Part shown: piece after piece, positions 1-10,494 of the stretch
Layout: each line of letters begins with the position of its first letter
Position numbering within the stretch: position 1 is the first letter of the stretch
Assembly (NCBI GenBank): GCA_900472675.1
Contig: UCJA01000002.1
Span: 1 to 64,000, forward strand
Length of the DNA stretch: 64,000 nucleotides
Source: Hyphomicrobiales bacterium
GTDB taxonomy: Bacteria; Pseudomonadota; Alphaproteobacteria; Rhizobiales; Rhizobiaceae
Reading direction: 5' to 3'
Position numbers and translations under genes: made by a program
The notes under the pieces: generated by a model
What the model was told of the DNA's origin: nothing
What the model saw: the letters and a program-made list of their open reading frames with translations, nothing else
Databases searched by the model: none

Positions 1-23
1 AAGTCGCGCGCATAAACCGCCGA

Positions 24-143
24 ACGGGGCGCTGAGAGGTGCCACTTACCTACTATACTTACGAGGCAGCTTTCAGCGCCCCGTCCGAAACCTTCGTCGG
101 GCTTGACCCGACCGTCAACCACGGTACCTCTTGGCACGGTGGA
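24..143 (+). promoter_or_regulatory. Structured leader upstream of methylmalonyl-CoA mutase
   Basis: Three successive inverted repeats lie between the window start and the mutase gene. The first is a perfect 12-bp pair, ACGGGGCGCTGA at 24-35 with TCAGCGCCCCGT at 73-84, enclosing an inner TGCC/GGCA pairing (40-43 with 65-68) and a loop that contains ACTTAC twice. The second is GTCGGG/GTCGGG-complement at 96-101 and 107-112 with a 5-nt loop. The third is an imperfect CCAC...GTGG hairpin near 119-143. No T-tract follows, so a simple terminator is less likely than a structured 5' leader. I do not recognise a known riboswitch class, and the B12-box consensus is not present. Confidence 0.4.
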
Positions 144-168
144 TGGAGCCGCATGTCGAGGAGAGACT

Positions 169-2310
<2,142 letters not shown>

Positions 2311-2327
2311 CGCCTGCGCCTTTCAGT

Positions 2328-2358
2328 AAAGCCTCATGCAACTACAAGATGGCTTTTT
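2328..2358 (+). terminator. Weak terminator-like hairpin after scpA
   Basis: AAGCC (about 2329-2333) can pair with GGCTT (about 2351-2355), followed by a run of T. The stem is only 5 bp with a long loop, so this is a weak candidate. Confidence 0.25.
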
Positions 2359-2376
2359 GTGACACTGCGATGACAG
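2359..2376 (-). promoter_or_regulatory. PHO-box-like site, reverse orientation
   Basis: Read on the minus strand the sequence is CTGTCAT-CGCA-GTGTCAC, 13 of 14 positions of the PhoB consensus CTGTCAT-N4-CTGTCA(T/C). It lies between scpA and ugpB, 19 bp upstream of a second site in the opposite orientation. PhoB control of ugp operons is established in E. coli and rhizobia; the assignment here is by sequence match. Confidence 0.55.
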
Positions 2377-2394
2377 CAACCGGCGGTTCAGTCT

Positions 2395-2412
2395 CTGTCA
2401 TGGAAACTTCAT
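2395..2412 (+). promoter_or_regulatory. PHO-box-like site upstream of ugpB
   Basis: CTGTCAT-GGAA-ACTTCAT: the first half-site is perfect, the second matches 4 of 7. A possible -10 element, GATAAT, is at 2434-2439, and the ugpB start is at 2488. With the neighbouring reverse site this suggests phosphate-starvation activation of the ugp operon by PhoB. Confidence 0.5.
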
Positions 2413-2487
2413 TGGTCACGCGAAAGTGTGCTCGATAATAGGGCGTGCGCAGACGATCTGCGTTCTCTATTCTTCGAGGGGTCATCC

Positions 2488-3843
2488 ATGCAAGCCAAGC
2501 TTCTCAGCGCCTTTGGCGCTCTTCTCGCGACAGCCTTCCTTGCGGGTCCTGCTGCCGCAGCCGACAAGACCAAGATCGACTTCTGGTTCGGCAATTCCGG
2601 CGATATCGCCAAGCGCGTCCAGGAACAGTGCGAGCGATTCAACCAGTCCCAGGCCGACTATGAAGTGATCTGCACCAGCCAGGGCAGCTACGACGCTTCG
2701 CTGCAGAACACGATCGCCGCGTTCCGCGCCAACAAGCAGCCGACGATCGCCCAGGTTTCCGATGCCGGCACGCTGGACATCATGCTGTCGGGTGCCTTCT
2801 ATCCGGCCAACAAGCTCATGAAGGACATGGGCTACAGCGTCGACTGGAAGGACTATTTCTCGGGCATCTCCGGCTATTACGCCACGTCGAAGGGCGAGAT
2901 GTACTCCTTCCCCTTCAATTCCTCGACGGCGCTGCTCTACTGGAACAAGGACGCCTTTGCCAAGATCGGCAAGGACCATGCTCCGGCGACCTGGCAGGAA
3001 GCTGCCGAAGACTTCAAGAAGCTGAAGGATGCCGGCTACGCCTGCCCGCTCGGCTTCGACATTTCCAACAATGAAATCTGGCAGTATGTCGAGCAGTTCG
3101 AGGCCATCAACGGCGAGCCTATCGCAACCAAGACCAATGGTTTCGAAGGCCTCGACGCCGAGCTGATCTACAACAAGAACCCGCGGCTCGTCAGCTTCGT
3201 CAAGGACCTGAAGTCCTGGTACGACAACAAGCTGGCCGTCATCAAGAACAAGGCCGTCGGCCAGACCTTTGTCGAAGCCTTCGCCGCCGGCGATTGCCAG
3301 GCGATCCTGACCTCGGTCGGCGACCACGGCAACATCGGCCGCACGGCCAAGGAAGGCATGAACTGGAGCGTTTCCATGCTCCCGACCTATGGCGATGCCA
3401 AGCGCCACTCGTCCTATGTCGGCGGTGCGTCGCTCTGGGTCCTGAAGGGTCATTCGGACACCGAGTACAAGGCTGCCGCTGCCTTCTTCAACTTCCTCGC
3501 CAAGCCGGAAGAAGCTCTCACCTGGTCGACGGTGACCGGTTACATCCCGGTTCGTAACTCCGGCTTCGAATATCTGAAGAGCCAGGGCTTCTACGCCAAG
3601 GCTCCCTACAGCGGTCGTGAACTGGCCATCCAGAGCCTGACCGTCACTCCGGCCACCGATGCCGGCCCGAAGGGCATCCGTCTCGGCGGCCTGCTGCAGA
3701 TCCGCACGGAAATCGCCAACGGCCTGCAGGCGATCTTCATCAACAATGCCGACGTCCAGGCGTCGCTCGATACGGCTGCCGAACGCGGCAACCAGATCCT
3801 GCGCCGCTTCCAGCAGACCTACAAGAACGTCCAGCTTCCCTGA
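2488..3843 (+). CDS. ugpB: sn-Glycerol-3-phosphate ABC transporter, periplasmic binding protein UgpB
   Basis: Captures glycerol-3-phosphate (and glycerophosphodiesters) in the periplasm for the UgpAEC importer. The 451-residue protein has a Sec signal peptide ending near AAAADKTK (about residue 20-24). Conserved UgpB blocks visible include PFNSSTALLYWNKDAF, GGASLWVL, and the C-terminal DTAAERGNQILRRF, which match E. coli UgpB closely and separate it from generic sugar-binding proteins. The ATG at 2488 is preferred over the in-frame ATG at 2428 because the signal peptide begins there. First gene of ugpB-A-E-C; two strong hairpins follow it, consistent with higher expression of the binding protein than of the membrane genes. 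PHO-box-like sites lie upstream. Confidence 0.95.
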   Translation: MQAKLLSAFGALLATAFLAGPAAAADKTKIDFWFGNSGDIAKRVQEQCERFNQSQADYEVICTSQGSYDASLQNTIAAFRANKQPTIAQVSDAGTLDIMLSGAFYPANKLMKDMGYSVDWKDYFSGISGYYATSKGEMYSFPFNSSTALLYWNKDAFAKIGKDHAPATWQEAAEDFKKLKDAGYACPLGFDISNNEIWQYVEQFEAINGEPIATKTNGFEGLDAELIYNKNPRLVSFVKDLKSWYDNKLAVIKNKAVGQTFVEAFAAGDCQAILTSVGDHGNIGRTAKEGMNWSVSMLPTYGDAKRHSSYVGGASLWVLKGHSDTEYKAAAAFFNFLAKPEEALTWSTVTGYIPVRNSGFEYLKSQGFYAKAPYSGRELAIQSLTVTPATDAGPKGIRLGGLLQIRTEIANGLQAIFINNADVQASLDTAAERGNQILRRFQQTYKNVQLP

Positions 3844-3858
3844 TCCCCGGGTCTCTAG

Positions 3859-3880
3859 CTGCGGGTAAGATTGCCCGCAG
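3859..3880. other. Intercistronic hairpin 1, ugpB-ugpA
   Basis: Perfect 7-bp inverted repeat CTGCGGG (3859-3865) / CCCGCAG (3874-3880) with an 8-nt loop, 15 nt after the ugpB stop. No T-tract. A likely RNA-stabilising or attenuating element. Confidence 0.45.
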
Positions 3881-3898
3881 GTGAACCCAAAGCATACT

Positions 3899-3926
3899 GG
3901 TCCGGAGCGCCCTGGCGTTCCGGACC
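3899..3926. other. Intercistronic hairpin 2, ugpB-ugpA
   Basis: Very strong hairpin: GGTCCGGA (3899-3906) pairs with TCCGGACC (3919-3926), extended by a G-U and three further G-C pairs to about 12 bp around a CCTG tetraloop. It lies 26 nt before the ugpA start and would uncouple ugpB levels from ugpAEC. Confidence 0.5.
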
Positions 3927-3952
3927 GTCGCCATCAGACCCGGACGGAGCCC

Positions 3953-4837
3953 ATGGAAAAGCGCGTTACCTTCTCCTCCACCACCATCGGACTTCTGTTC
4001 GTCTCGCCGATGCTGCTGCTGATCTTCGTGTTCTTCTACTGGCCGAGCGCGCAGGCGCTTTACTGGGCCTTCACGCTGGAACAGCCCTGGGGCGGCGGCA
4101 ATGCCTGGGTCGGCTTCGACAATTTTCGCCAGCTTCTCGGCGACCGTATCTATTGGGAGTCGATCACCCGCAGCCTTGTGTTCGGCCTGTCCTCGACGGC
4201 GATTGCCATGGGCCTGTCGCTGATCCTGGCACTGCTGACCGACCGCGAACTGCGCGGCCACAAGATCTACCGCTCCGTGTTCGTCTGGCCCTATGCCATC
4301 GCCGCGCCGGCACTGGGACTTGCCTTCCGCTTCATCCTGGCACCGGAAGCGGGTCTGCTGTCGATCATCAACCAGGTCTGGCCCGGCCTCTGGAACCCCG
4401 CGCTCGACGGCAAGGACGCGATGATCGCCGTGGTCGTGGCATTCTCGTGGAAATACATCGGCTACAATTTCATCTTCTTCCTGTCGGCGCTGCAGGGCAT
4501 TCCGCGGTCGCTCACCGAAGCCGCCGCCATGGACGGATCCGGTCCGCTGCGCCGCATCTTCGATATCCAGCTGCCGCTTCTGACGCCGACGCTGTTCTTC
4601 CTGCTGGTGATCAACATCACCGAGAGCTTCCAGGACTCGTTCGGCATCGTCGACGTGATGACCCAGGGCGGACCTGCCCGGGCGACCGAACTGATGGTCT
4701 ACAAGATCTATTTCGACGGGTTCAAAGGCCTCGACTATTCGGGTGCCGCCACGCAGTCGATCATCCTGATGATGCTCGTCATGGTGCTCACCATCTTCCA
4801 GTTCCGCTTCATCGAGCGGCGCGTCCACTACAAGTAA
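3953..4837 (+). CDS. ugpA: sn-Glycerol-3-phosphate ABC transporter permease UgpA
   Basis: Inner-membrane permease of the glycerol-3-phosphate importer, pairing with UgpE. The 294-residue size equals the family norm (about 295). Multiple hydrophobic segments are evident, and the cytoplasmic EAA loop that contacts the ATPase is seen as EAAAMDGSGPLRRIF near residues 185-200. The ATG at 3953 has CGGAG just upstream; an earlier in-frame ATG at 3881 would translate the intercistronic hairpins into an unrelated extension and is rejected. It lies 10 nt before ugpE. Confidence 0.94.
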   Translation: MEKRVTFSSTTIGLLFVSPMLLLIFVFFYWPSAQALYWAFTLEQPWGGGNAWVGFDNFRQLLGDRIYWESITRSLVFGLSSTAIAMGLSLILALLTDRELRGHKIYRSVFVWPYAIAAPALGLAFRFILAPEAGLLSIINQVWPGLWNPALDGKDAMIAVVVAFSWKYIGYNFIFFLSALQGIPRSLTEAAAMDGSGPLRRIFDIQLPLLTPTLFFLLVINITESFQDSFGIVDVMTQGGPARATELMVYKIYFDGFKGLDYSGAATQSIILMMLVMVLTIFQFRFIERRVHYK

Positions 4838-4847
4838 GGCCGGGGCG

Positions 4848-5762
4848 ATGATCGAACGGACACCGATTTTCAATTTCATCTGCTACACGATCCTGGCGCT
4901 CGGGCTGCTGATTGCGCTTCTGCCCTTCGCCATCGTCATCATAGCCTCGACGCTCGATCTGCAGGCGGTCAACACCGTACCCATGCCGCTCGTCCCCAGT
5001 TCGCATTTCTGGGACAATGTGCGCGAAGCCTGGGTCCGCGCGGATCTCGGCAACAAGCTCCTGCACAGCATCATCTTTGCCGTGTCGGTGGCGGCCGGAA
5101 AGGTGTTGCTGTCGTCGATGGCGGCCTTCACCATCGTCTACTTCCGGTTTCCCGGCCGCAGCCTGATCTTCTGGATGATCTTCATCACGCTCATGCTGCC
5201 GCTCGAAGTGCGCATCGTGCCGACCTATTCGATTGCGGCGAACGCTCTGCAGCCGTTCCAGGCCATTCTCGACGTCACCGGCCTCACCTGGCTGATCGCC
5301 ACGGTGTTCAGGCTGCAGGTCAAGCTGGAATGGGGCCTTTTGAACTCCTATCCGGGCCTCGTGCTGCCGCTGGTAGCGACCGCCACCGGCACCTTCCTCT
5401 ACCGGCAGTTCTACCTGACCGTCCCGGACGAGCTGGCGGAAGCCTCCAAGATGGACGGATCGGGGCCGATCCGCTTCTTCGTCGACGTGCTTTTGCCCCT
5501 GTCGCGACCGAACATGATCGCGCTTTTCACCATCATGTTCGTCTGGGCCTGGAACCAGTATCTCTGGCCGCTGCTGATCACCACCGATCCGAAGTTCGGC
5601 ATCGCGGTGACCGAGCTCAAGACGCTGATCCCTTCCGAGTTCGGCCTGCCGGACTGGAACGTCGCCATGGCGGGCACGCTGATCATCATGTCGCCGCCGC
5701 TCATCCTCGTCATCCTGATGCAGCGCTGGTTCGTGCGCGGCCTGATTTCCACCGAGAAGTGA
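4848..5762 (+). CDS. ugpE: sn-Glycerol-3-phosphate ABC transporter permease UgpE
   Basis: Second inner-membrane permease of the Ugp importer (MalG type). The 304-residue protein has about six hydrophobic segments and the EAA motif [17 protein letters not shown] about two thirds along, where the UgpC ATPase docks. It is followed 13 nt later by ugpC. The gene order B-A-E-C is the classical one; no ugpQ phosphodiesterase gene is attached here. Confidence 0.94.
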   Translation: MIERTPIFNFICYTILALGLLIALLPFAIVIIASTLDLQAVNTVPMPLVPSSHFWDNVREAWVRADLGNKLLHSIIFAVSVAAGKVLLSSMAAFTIVYFRFPGRSLIFWMIFITLMLPLEVRIVPTYSIAANALQPFQAILDVTGLTWLIATVFRLQVKLEWGLLNSYPGLVLPLVATATGTFLYRQFYLTVPDELAEASKMDGSGPIRFFVDVLLPLSRPNMIALFTIMFVWAWNQYLWPLLITTDPKFGIAVTELKTLIPSEFGLPDWNVAMAGTLIIMSPPLILVILMQRWFVRGLISTEK

Positions 5763-5775
5763 AAGGACCATCACC

Positions 5776-6885
5776 ATGGCACCTATCTCCATCCGCAACG
5801 TGAAGAAGAATTACGGGAAGACGGCCGTCGTCCATGGCGTCGACCTCGAGATCGCGTCCGGCGAGTTCATCGTCATCCTCGGTCCCTCCGGCTGCGGCAA
5901 GTCCACGCTTTTGCGCATGGTGGCCGGACTCGAGGAGATCAGCGACGGCGAGATCGCGATCGACGGCACCGTCGTCAACCAGCTTGAGCCGCGCCAGCGC
6001 GGTTGCGCCATGGTGTTCCAGAACTACGCGCTCTATCCGCATATGACGGTCGCCGAAAACATCGGCTATGCGCTGAAGGTGAGCGGCATTTCGAAGGCGG
6101 AGCGGCGGCAGCGCGTGGAGGCGGTCGCCAAGGCGCTCAGCCTCGAGCCCTATCTCGACCGGCGCCCGATGGCGCTTTCCGGCGGACAGCGGCAGCGCGT
6201 CGCCATGGGCCGCGCGATGATCCGCGAGCCGAAGGTCTTTCTGTTCGACGAGCCGCTGTCCAACCTCGATGCCAAGCTTCGGATCGCCATGCGCGCCGAG
6301 ATCCGCCGGCTGCATCGTCGGCTGGGTACCACCTCGATCTTCGTCACCCACGACCAGAACGAGGCGATGACGCTGGCTGACCGGATCGTGGTGATGAATG
6401 CCGGCAAGGTGGAGCAGGTCGGCACGCCGGAAGAGGTCTATCACTTCCCGACCAGCCGTTTTGTCGCCGGTTTCGTCGGATCGCCGGCTATGAATCTTCT
6501 CGAGGGCCGGGTTAACGAAACAGGCGCCTTCGTCTACGACCAGGGCCGGATCATTCCCCTGCCGGCACAGCAGGGACAGGCGCTGGCCGGTCAGCGCGTC
6601 GTGCTGGGTGTGCGGGCCGAGGCGGCGCAGCTGGTGTCTGCGGAGACACCCGGCGCGCTTCCCGCGACTGCCGACTTCATCGAGGAACTGGGTGCGAGCC
6701 GGGTGGTCCACACGGATTTCGACGGACTGCCGGTTGCAGTCGCACTCACCGGCACGGCCAACTGCAGGCCCGGCGACCGGGTCGGCATCCTGATCGATCC
6801 GCAGGCGATTCACCTTTATTCGGCCGATACGGGCGCGAGCCTTGCGGCGCCGGCGGCGGCTCGGCTGATGCCGGTCGAGGCCTGA
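5776..6885 (+). CDS. ugpC: sn-Glycerol-3-phosphate ABC transporter ATP-binding protein UgpC
   Basis: ATPase that energises glycerol-3-phosphate import. The 369-residue protein shows Walker [10 protein letters not shown] (about residues 36-44), the Q-loop [10 protein letters not shown], the LSGGQRQR signature, Walker [13 protein letters not shown] and the switch His in VTHDQ, followed by a C-terminal TOBE/regulatory region of about 130 residues as in MalK/UgpC. It closes the operon. The next gene is on the opposite strand and converges, with 27 nt between stops. Confidence 0.94.
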   Translation: MAPISIRNVKKNYGKTAVVHGVDLEIASGEFIVILGPSGCGKSTLLRMVAGLEEISDGEIAIDGTVVNQLEPRQRGCAMVFQNYALYPHMTVAENIGYALKVSGISKAERRQRVEAVAKALSLEPYLDRRPMALSGGQRQRVAMGRAMIREPKVFLFDEPLSNLDAKLRIAMRAEIRRLHRRLGTTSIFVTHDQNEAMTLADRIVVMNAGKVEQVGTPEEVYHFPTSRFVAGFVGSPAMNLLEGRVNETGAFVYDQGRIIPLPAQQGQALAGQRVVLGVRAEAAQLVSAETPGALPATADFIEELGASRVVHTDFDGLPVAVALTGTANCRPGDRVGILIDPQAIHLYSADTGASLAAPAAARLMPVEA

Positions 6886-6912
6886 GGGTTCAGCGCTTGC
6901 GCGGACCGCGGA

Positions 6913-7983
6913 TTAGCGGGCGAGCAGCGGCAGCAGCTGGTCTCCCTGCCGTTCGATCTCCTGCAGGTAGGGCGTGTCGGACAGGATGAAGTGGGTGACG
7001 CCGAGGTCCTCATACTTGCGCAGCGAGCGGGCCACGTCCTCTGCCGAGCCGACCAGCCAGGTGGTGCTTGCGCCGCCGCCCCCAAACTTGCCGGGTGCCG
7101 TGTAGAGATTGTCGTCCAGCACATCGCCTTGGGCTGCGAGATCCAGAAGCCGCTGTTGCCCGACGGCAAGCGCTGTGCGGTGATCCTGCCAGCTGCCGGC
7201 CTTGCCCTCGGCCATCTTGGCGACGCGTGCCTCGGCATCGGCCCAGGCCTGTTCCGTCGTGTCGCGCACCAGCGTGGTGATGCGCAGCCCGAACTCCAGT
7301 GGCGGCAGGTCACGATCAAGCCTGCGGCCGAGATCCTTCAGCCGCGCGATCCGTTCCCGTACGCCTTCGAGCGGCTCGCCCCAGAACAGCTGTACATCCG
7401 CTTCGGTCGCCGCCACCTGTTCGGCCGCCTCGGATGCTCCGCCGAAGTAAAGCTTCGGATGGCGACGCTCGCCGCGCACCACGATCCGGGGTTCCACCGT
7501 CGAATCCTCGACGCTGAAATGCTCGCCTTGGACGCTGACGTTCTCCTCCGTCCACAGCCGCCGCACCAGCCGCATGAACTCCTTGGTGCGGGCATAGCGC
7601 TGCGCCTGGTCGCCCTCGCTGTCGCCATAGGCTGCCAGCTTGTCGAGGCCGGAGACGACGTTGACCCGCACCCGCCCGTCGCTCAGGTGGTCGAGCGTTG
7701 CCGCCGCCGCGGCGAAGTTGGCAGGCTTCCAGTAGCCGGGGCGCACAGCGATCAGCGGCTCGAAGGTTTTCGTCCGCGCCGCCAGCGCCGCTGCCAGTGT
7801 GAAAGTATCCGGGCGGCCCCAGCCGGTACCGATCAGGGCCCCCTTCCAGCCGTGATCCTCCAGCGCCTTCGCCTGGATGGTGAGGTTCTCCAGGCTGTTG
7901 TGATCTTCGGTCGGCGCGTCGCCGCGGTGGCCGGCCTTCACGTCGTTCGGGATATACCAGAGGAATTCGGAACTCATGCTCAT
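6913..7983 (-). CDS. LLM-class FMNH2-dependent monooxygenase, SsuD-like
   Basis: Luciferase-like TIM-barrel flavin monooxygenase of 356 residues, related to the alkanesulfonate monooxygenase SsuD. Family blocks visible include LDHLSDGRVRVNVVSG, PKLYFGGASEAA, WGEPLE and FGLRITTLVRDT. From a remembered alignment with E. coli SsuD, Arg226 is kept (in FGLR), but Cys54, His228 and Tyr331 are replaced (GTGWGRPD, RITTL and LSDTP here), so the substrate is probably not a simple alkanesulfonate. It faces the sfnB-like gene across a 441-nt intergenic region and lies near tauABC, pointing to release of sulfite from an organosulfur compound. Start at 7983 or the in-frame ATG at 7977. Confidence 0.82.
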   Translation of the reverse strand: MSMSSEFLWYIPNDVKAGHRGDAPTEDHNSLENLTIQAKALEDHGWKGALIGTGWGRPDTFTLAAALAARTKTFEPLIAVRPGYWKPANFAAAAATLDHLSDGRVRVNVVSGLDKLAAYGDSEGDQAQRYARTKEFMRLVRRLWTEENVSVQGEHFSVEDSTVEPRIVVRGERRHPKLYFGGASEAAEQVAATEADVQLFWGEPLEGVRERIARLKDLGRRLDRDLPPLEFGLRITTLVRDTTEQAWADAEARVAKMAEGKAGSWQDHRTALAVGQQRLLDLAAQGDVLDDNLYTAPGKFGGGGASTTWLVGSAEDVARSLRKYEDLGVTHFILSDTPYLQEIERQGDQLLPLLAR

Positions 7984-8424
7984 GATCTGATCTGCACTTT
8001 AAGTCTGAAAAAAGTTGCGGCGGGACGGCCGGGGAGGCCCTCATCGAGGTAGCGGCTAACGCTGGGGCCAGTCCGGCGCTGGCTCGAAGGCATGGTGTTC
8101 CTCATCTCCAAGCGTCAGAGGCTAAAGTCGACCCGTCCAGCGGAGAAGGAAGAATATTCTCTTCTCCCACCCCTGGAGACCGCGACCACCTAAAGGTTCA
8201 TCAGCTTGGGGAATACCATTCCCTGGCCGTTGGTTTCCCGCGCGGTGAGCGATGCGGGACCTTATTTTCATCAAGGACATGGCAACGGTCGTGACCCGCT
8301 GCGGGGTTTTGCCGAGGCCGCCGCCTACCACGGAAAATTATGCCCCCGCAGGCGCGCAATTGAATGCTTTGTACCTTCTGTCGTCCGGCGCTGCGTGGCT
8401 CAATGCATGTTTGGGAGATGCAGC
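7984..8424. other. Divergent intergenic region, SsuD-like / SfnB-like
   Basis: This 441-nt gap separates the starts of two divergent sulfur genes. It holds a strong imperfect palindrome (8142-8167), a short GGGAAT-ACC-ATTCCC inverted repeat at 8209-8223, and a small CCCG-CTG-CGGG hairpin followed by GTTTT near 8298-8312. I see no convincing protein-coding gene and no recognisable riboswitch. Confidence 0.5.
8142..8167. promoter_or_regulatory. 26-nt imperfect palindrome, candidate operator or hairpin
   Basis: GGAGAAG (8142-8148) pairs with CTTCTCC (8161-8167), and between them is the perfect palindrome AGAATATTCT (8151-8160), offset by a 2-nt bulge. Its AT-rich core in GC-rich DNA and its place between divergent sulfur genes suggest a regulator site. 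Confidence 0.4.
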
Positions 8425-9642
8425 ATGAGCAGGGTTGTCCGTTTGACAGGAAACATCAGGCCGGTTGCCCCTTATCTGGCCACCGAGGACGAGGCGCTGG
8501 ACGCAGCTAAGGCACTGGCCAGCATCATCGCGGAGGGTTCGTCGCGGCGCGACAAGGCGCGGATCCTGCCCCATCACGAGATGGAGCTGCTGGCGCATTC
8601 AGGGCTGCTGGGGATCACGGTGCCTTCCGACTATGGTGGCGCCGATATCTCCAATCCGTTCCTGGCAGAGGTGGTCGCCACCCTTTCGCAGGCCGACAGT
8701 TCGATCGGCCAGATCCCGCAGAACCACTTCTATATCCTGGAGGTGCTGCGCCTTGCCGGCACGCAGGAACAGAAGCGGTTCTTCTTCTCCCGCGCGCTTG
8801 CCGGCGAGCACTTCGCCAATGCGCTTGCGGAAAGCGGCACGAAACAGTCCGGAGAGATCGCCACGCGGCTCGTGCCGGACGGCGTCGGTTACCTGATCTC
8901 TGGCCGCAAATACTACTCGACCGGCGCGCTGTTTTGCGACTGGATTGCCATCTTCGCGCTTGATCCGCAGGAGCGGATGGTGATGGCCATCGTGCCTCGG
9001 GACAGCGAAGGCGTTGCCGTCATCGACGACTGGGCCGGCTTTGGCCAGCGCACGACGGCGAGCGGGACCGTGACGATCGACAACCTCTATGTTCCGGCCG
9101 ACGCCGTCATCTCGCATGACCGGGTGTTCGAGCACCCCACCCCGCTTGGCGCATTGGGCCAGCTCCTGCATGCGGCGGTGGACCTGGGCATCGCCCGGGC
9201 AGCCTTTGCCGACATGCTGGAGTTCGTGCGGACGCGTTCGCGCGGCCACCGCCATCTCGGCATAGAGGATGCCCATGCGGATCCGCTGACCATTGCCCGC
9301 ACGGGTGCCGTCGTGGTGCGGATCGAGGCGGCCAGCGCCATGCTGGAGCGTGCGGGGCGGAAGGTGGACGTGGCGCAGGTGACGCCGTCTGCGGATGCAG
9401 CGGCCGAGGCGTCGCTCGCCGTCGCGGCTGCCAAGGTGCTGACCACGGAGGCAGCACTGGACGCTGCCAATGCGCTGTTCGAGCTGGCGGGGACCTCATC
9501 CACCGACGAGAGCCTGAACCTTGACCGGCACTGGCGCAATGCCCGCACCCATACGGTGCACGACCCGGTGCGCTGGAAGCATTATGCGCTGGGCGATTTC
9601 CACCTCAACGGCCGGCTACCTCCGCCGAGCGGCTTGTTCTGA
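8425..9642 (+). CDS. SfnB-family acyl-CoA-dehydrogenase-fold oxidoreductase
   Basis: A 405-residue flavoprotein with the acyl-CoA dehydrogenase / DszC-type fold, close to the SfnB 'sulfur acquisition oxidoreductase' family. Typical blocks are GLLGITVPSDYGGADIS (about 55-70), LSQADSSIGQIPQNHF, NALAESGTK and DNLYVPADAVI. SfnB in Pseudomonas belongs to sulfone/sulfonate scavenging, and the neighbours here (SsuD-like monooxygenase, tauABC) agree; the precise reaction is unproven. The ATG at 8425 has GGGAG 7 nt upstream; an in-frame ATG at 8206 would add 73 residues without family similarity. It converges with the Rrf2 gene, with 6 nt between them. Confidence 0.8.
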   Translation: MSRVVRLTGNIRPVAPYLATEDEALDAAKALASIIAEGSSRRDKARILPHHEMELLAHSGLLGITVPSDYGGADISNPFLAEVVATLSQADSSIGQIPQNHFYILEVLRLAGTQEQKRFFFSRALAGEHFANALAESGTKQSGEIATRLVPDGVGYLISGRKYYSTGALFCDWIAIFALDPQERMVMAIVPRDSEGVAVIDDWAGFGQRTTASGTVTIDNLYVPADAVISHDRVFEHPTPLGALGQLLHAAVDLGIARAAFADMLEFVRTRSRGHRHLGIEDAHADPLTIARTGAVVVRIEAASAMLERAGRKVDVAQVTPSADAAAEASLAVAAAKVLTTEAALDAANALFELAGTSSTDESLNLDRHWRNARTHTVHDPVRWKHYALGDFHLNGRLPPPSGLF

Positions 9643-9648
9643 GAAGGG

Positions 9649-10101
9649 TCAGCTGGCGCCGTCGGCCGCCCCGGCGCGGCGCGGCGACCGGCGCGACACC
9701 ATGTCCTCGAGCGTCATGCTGTCGAGAACATCCGACATGGCATCGCGCACTTGGGTCATGGCATAACGGATCTGGCAGTCCTCCGGAAAATTGCAATCGT
9801 CGCAGGCCTCGAACGCCGTCTTGCTGGCGCAGCGGATCGGCGCCAGCGGCCCATCCAGGATGCGCACCGCTTCGCCCACGTAGATCTGGGATGCCGGCTT
9901 GGCTAGCGCATAGCCGCCGCCCGGGCCCTTCTTGGAGCGCAGGATGCCGCCCTTGCGCAGTTCCAGAAGAATGGCGTCGAGGAATTTCTTGGAGATATTG
10001 TTCTGGATGGCGATATCGCTGATGAAGGCGGTCTTGCCCGGCTCCAGTTGCGCCAGATGCACAAGAGCCTTTAGCCCGTACTTGCCCTTCATCGTCAGCA
10101 T
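9649..10101 (-). CDS. Rrf2-family transcriptional regulator with four-cysteine motif
   Basis: 150-residue winged-helix regulator: N-terminal HTH (MKGKYGLKALVHLA to SKKGPGGGYALAKP) followed by a cysteine cluster Cys91-x8-Cys100-x2-Cys103-x5-Cys109. IscR, NsrR and RirA carry three cysteines that hold an Fe-S cluster, so this arrangement suggests an Fe-S or thiol sensor, though the spacing differs from IscR. The surrounding sulfur genes make sulfur/cysteine status a plausible signal (inference). The start may be the in-frame ATG at 10092. A candidate operator lies upstream at 10247-10269. Confidence 0.85.
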   Translation of the reverse strand: MLTMKGKYGLKALVHLAQLEPGKTAFISDIAIQNNISKKFLDAILLELRKGGILRSKKGPGGGYALAKPASQIYVGEAVRILDGPLAPIRCASKTAFEACDDCNFPEDCQIRYAMTQVRDAMSDVLDSMTLEDMVSRRSPRRAGAADGAS

Positions 10102-10494
10102 CGCAGTTCCTACCGGCCTCCACTCGCCGACCGATACAGGACGGGCGCCGGAGCTTCAACCGAACTTTCGCCACGCCGGATGTTTGGCACTCGGCTACAG
10201 CCGACGTGGTCAAGACCTGCACGGCCTTTCGGAGAAGGCCCATCTAAAATCTACCAACAAGATAGATTTCCTTGCCTCGCAGGCGGGTGCTGTCGCCGCT
10301 ACACTTCACCGCAGATACCAAGGAAGACTGGAAGACAGCGATGATCATTTCATTTTCGGCAAAGCTTGCTCCCCATGGCGAGACTGCGGCTGCTTTCGGC
10401 TTCCGTTGTTGTCTCGGCTTCGCGTCACGAATGTGCGTCCGGTGGTTTCCGGAGGCAGGCGAACATGGACGATCACGAGGTTGGAGCCAAGACA
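10102..10494. other. Intergenic region upstream of Rrf2 gene
   Basis: About 390 nt with no convincing gene. The only clear structure is the inverted repeat at 10247-10269. An alternative ATG at 10465 would extend the following small gene into this region. Confidence 0.4.
10247..10269. promoter_or_regulatory. Inverted repeat, candidate Rrf2 operator
   Basis: AAATCTA (10247-10253) and TAGATTT (10263-10269) form a perfect 7-bp inverted repeat with a 9-nt spacer. It lies about 150 bp upstream of the Rrf2 gene and upstream of the small gene on the other strand. Length and symmetry suit a dimeric regulator; assignment to Rrf2 is by proximity only. Confidence 0.35.

Noticed and set aside
3881..3952. 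In-frame upstream extension of ugpA
   Set aside because: It would translate the two intercistronic hairpins, gives residues unlike UgpA, and the ATG at 3953 has a Shine-Dalgarno and matches family length.
3871..4851. Long alternative frame overlapping ugpA
   Set aside because: It is out of frame with ugpA, Arg/His/Pro-rich, and has no recognisable motif.
8209..8312. SAM-type riboswitch in the sulfur intergenic region
   Set aside because: Short hairpins are present but I could not match conserved blocks of SAM-II or related classes.
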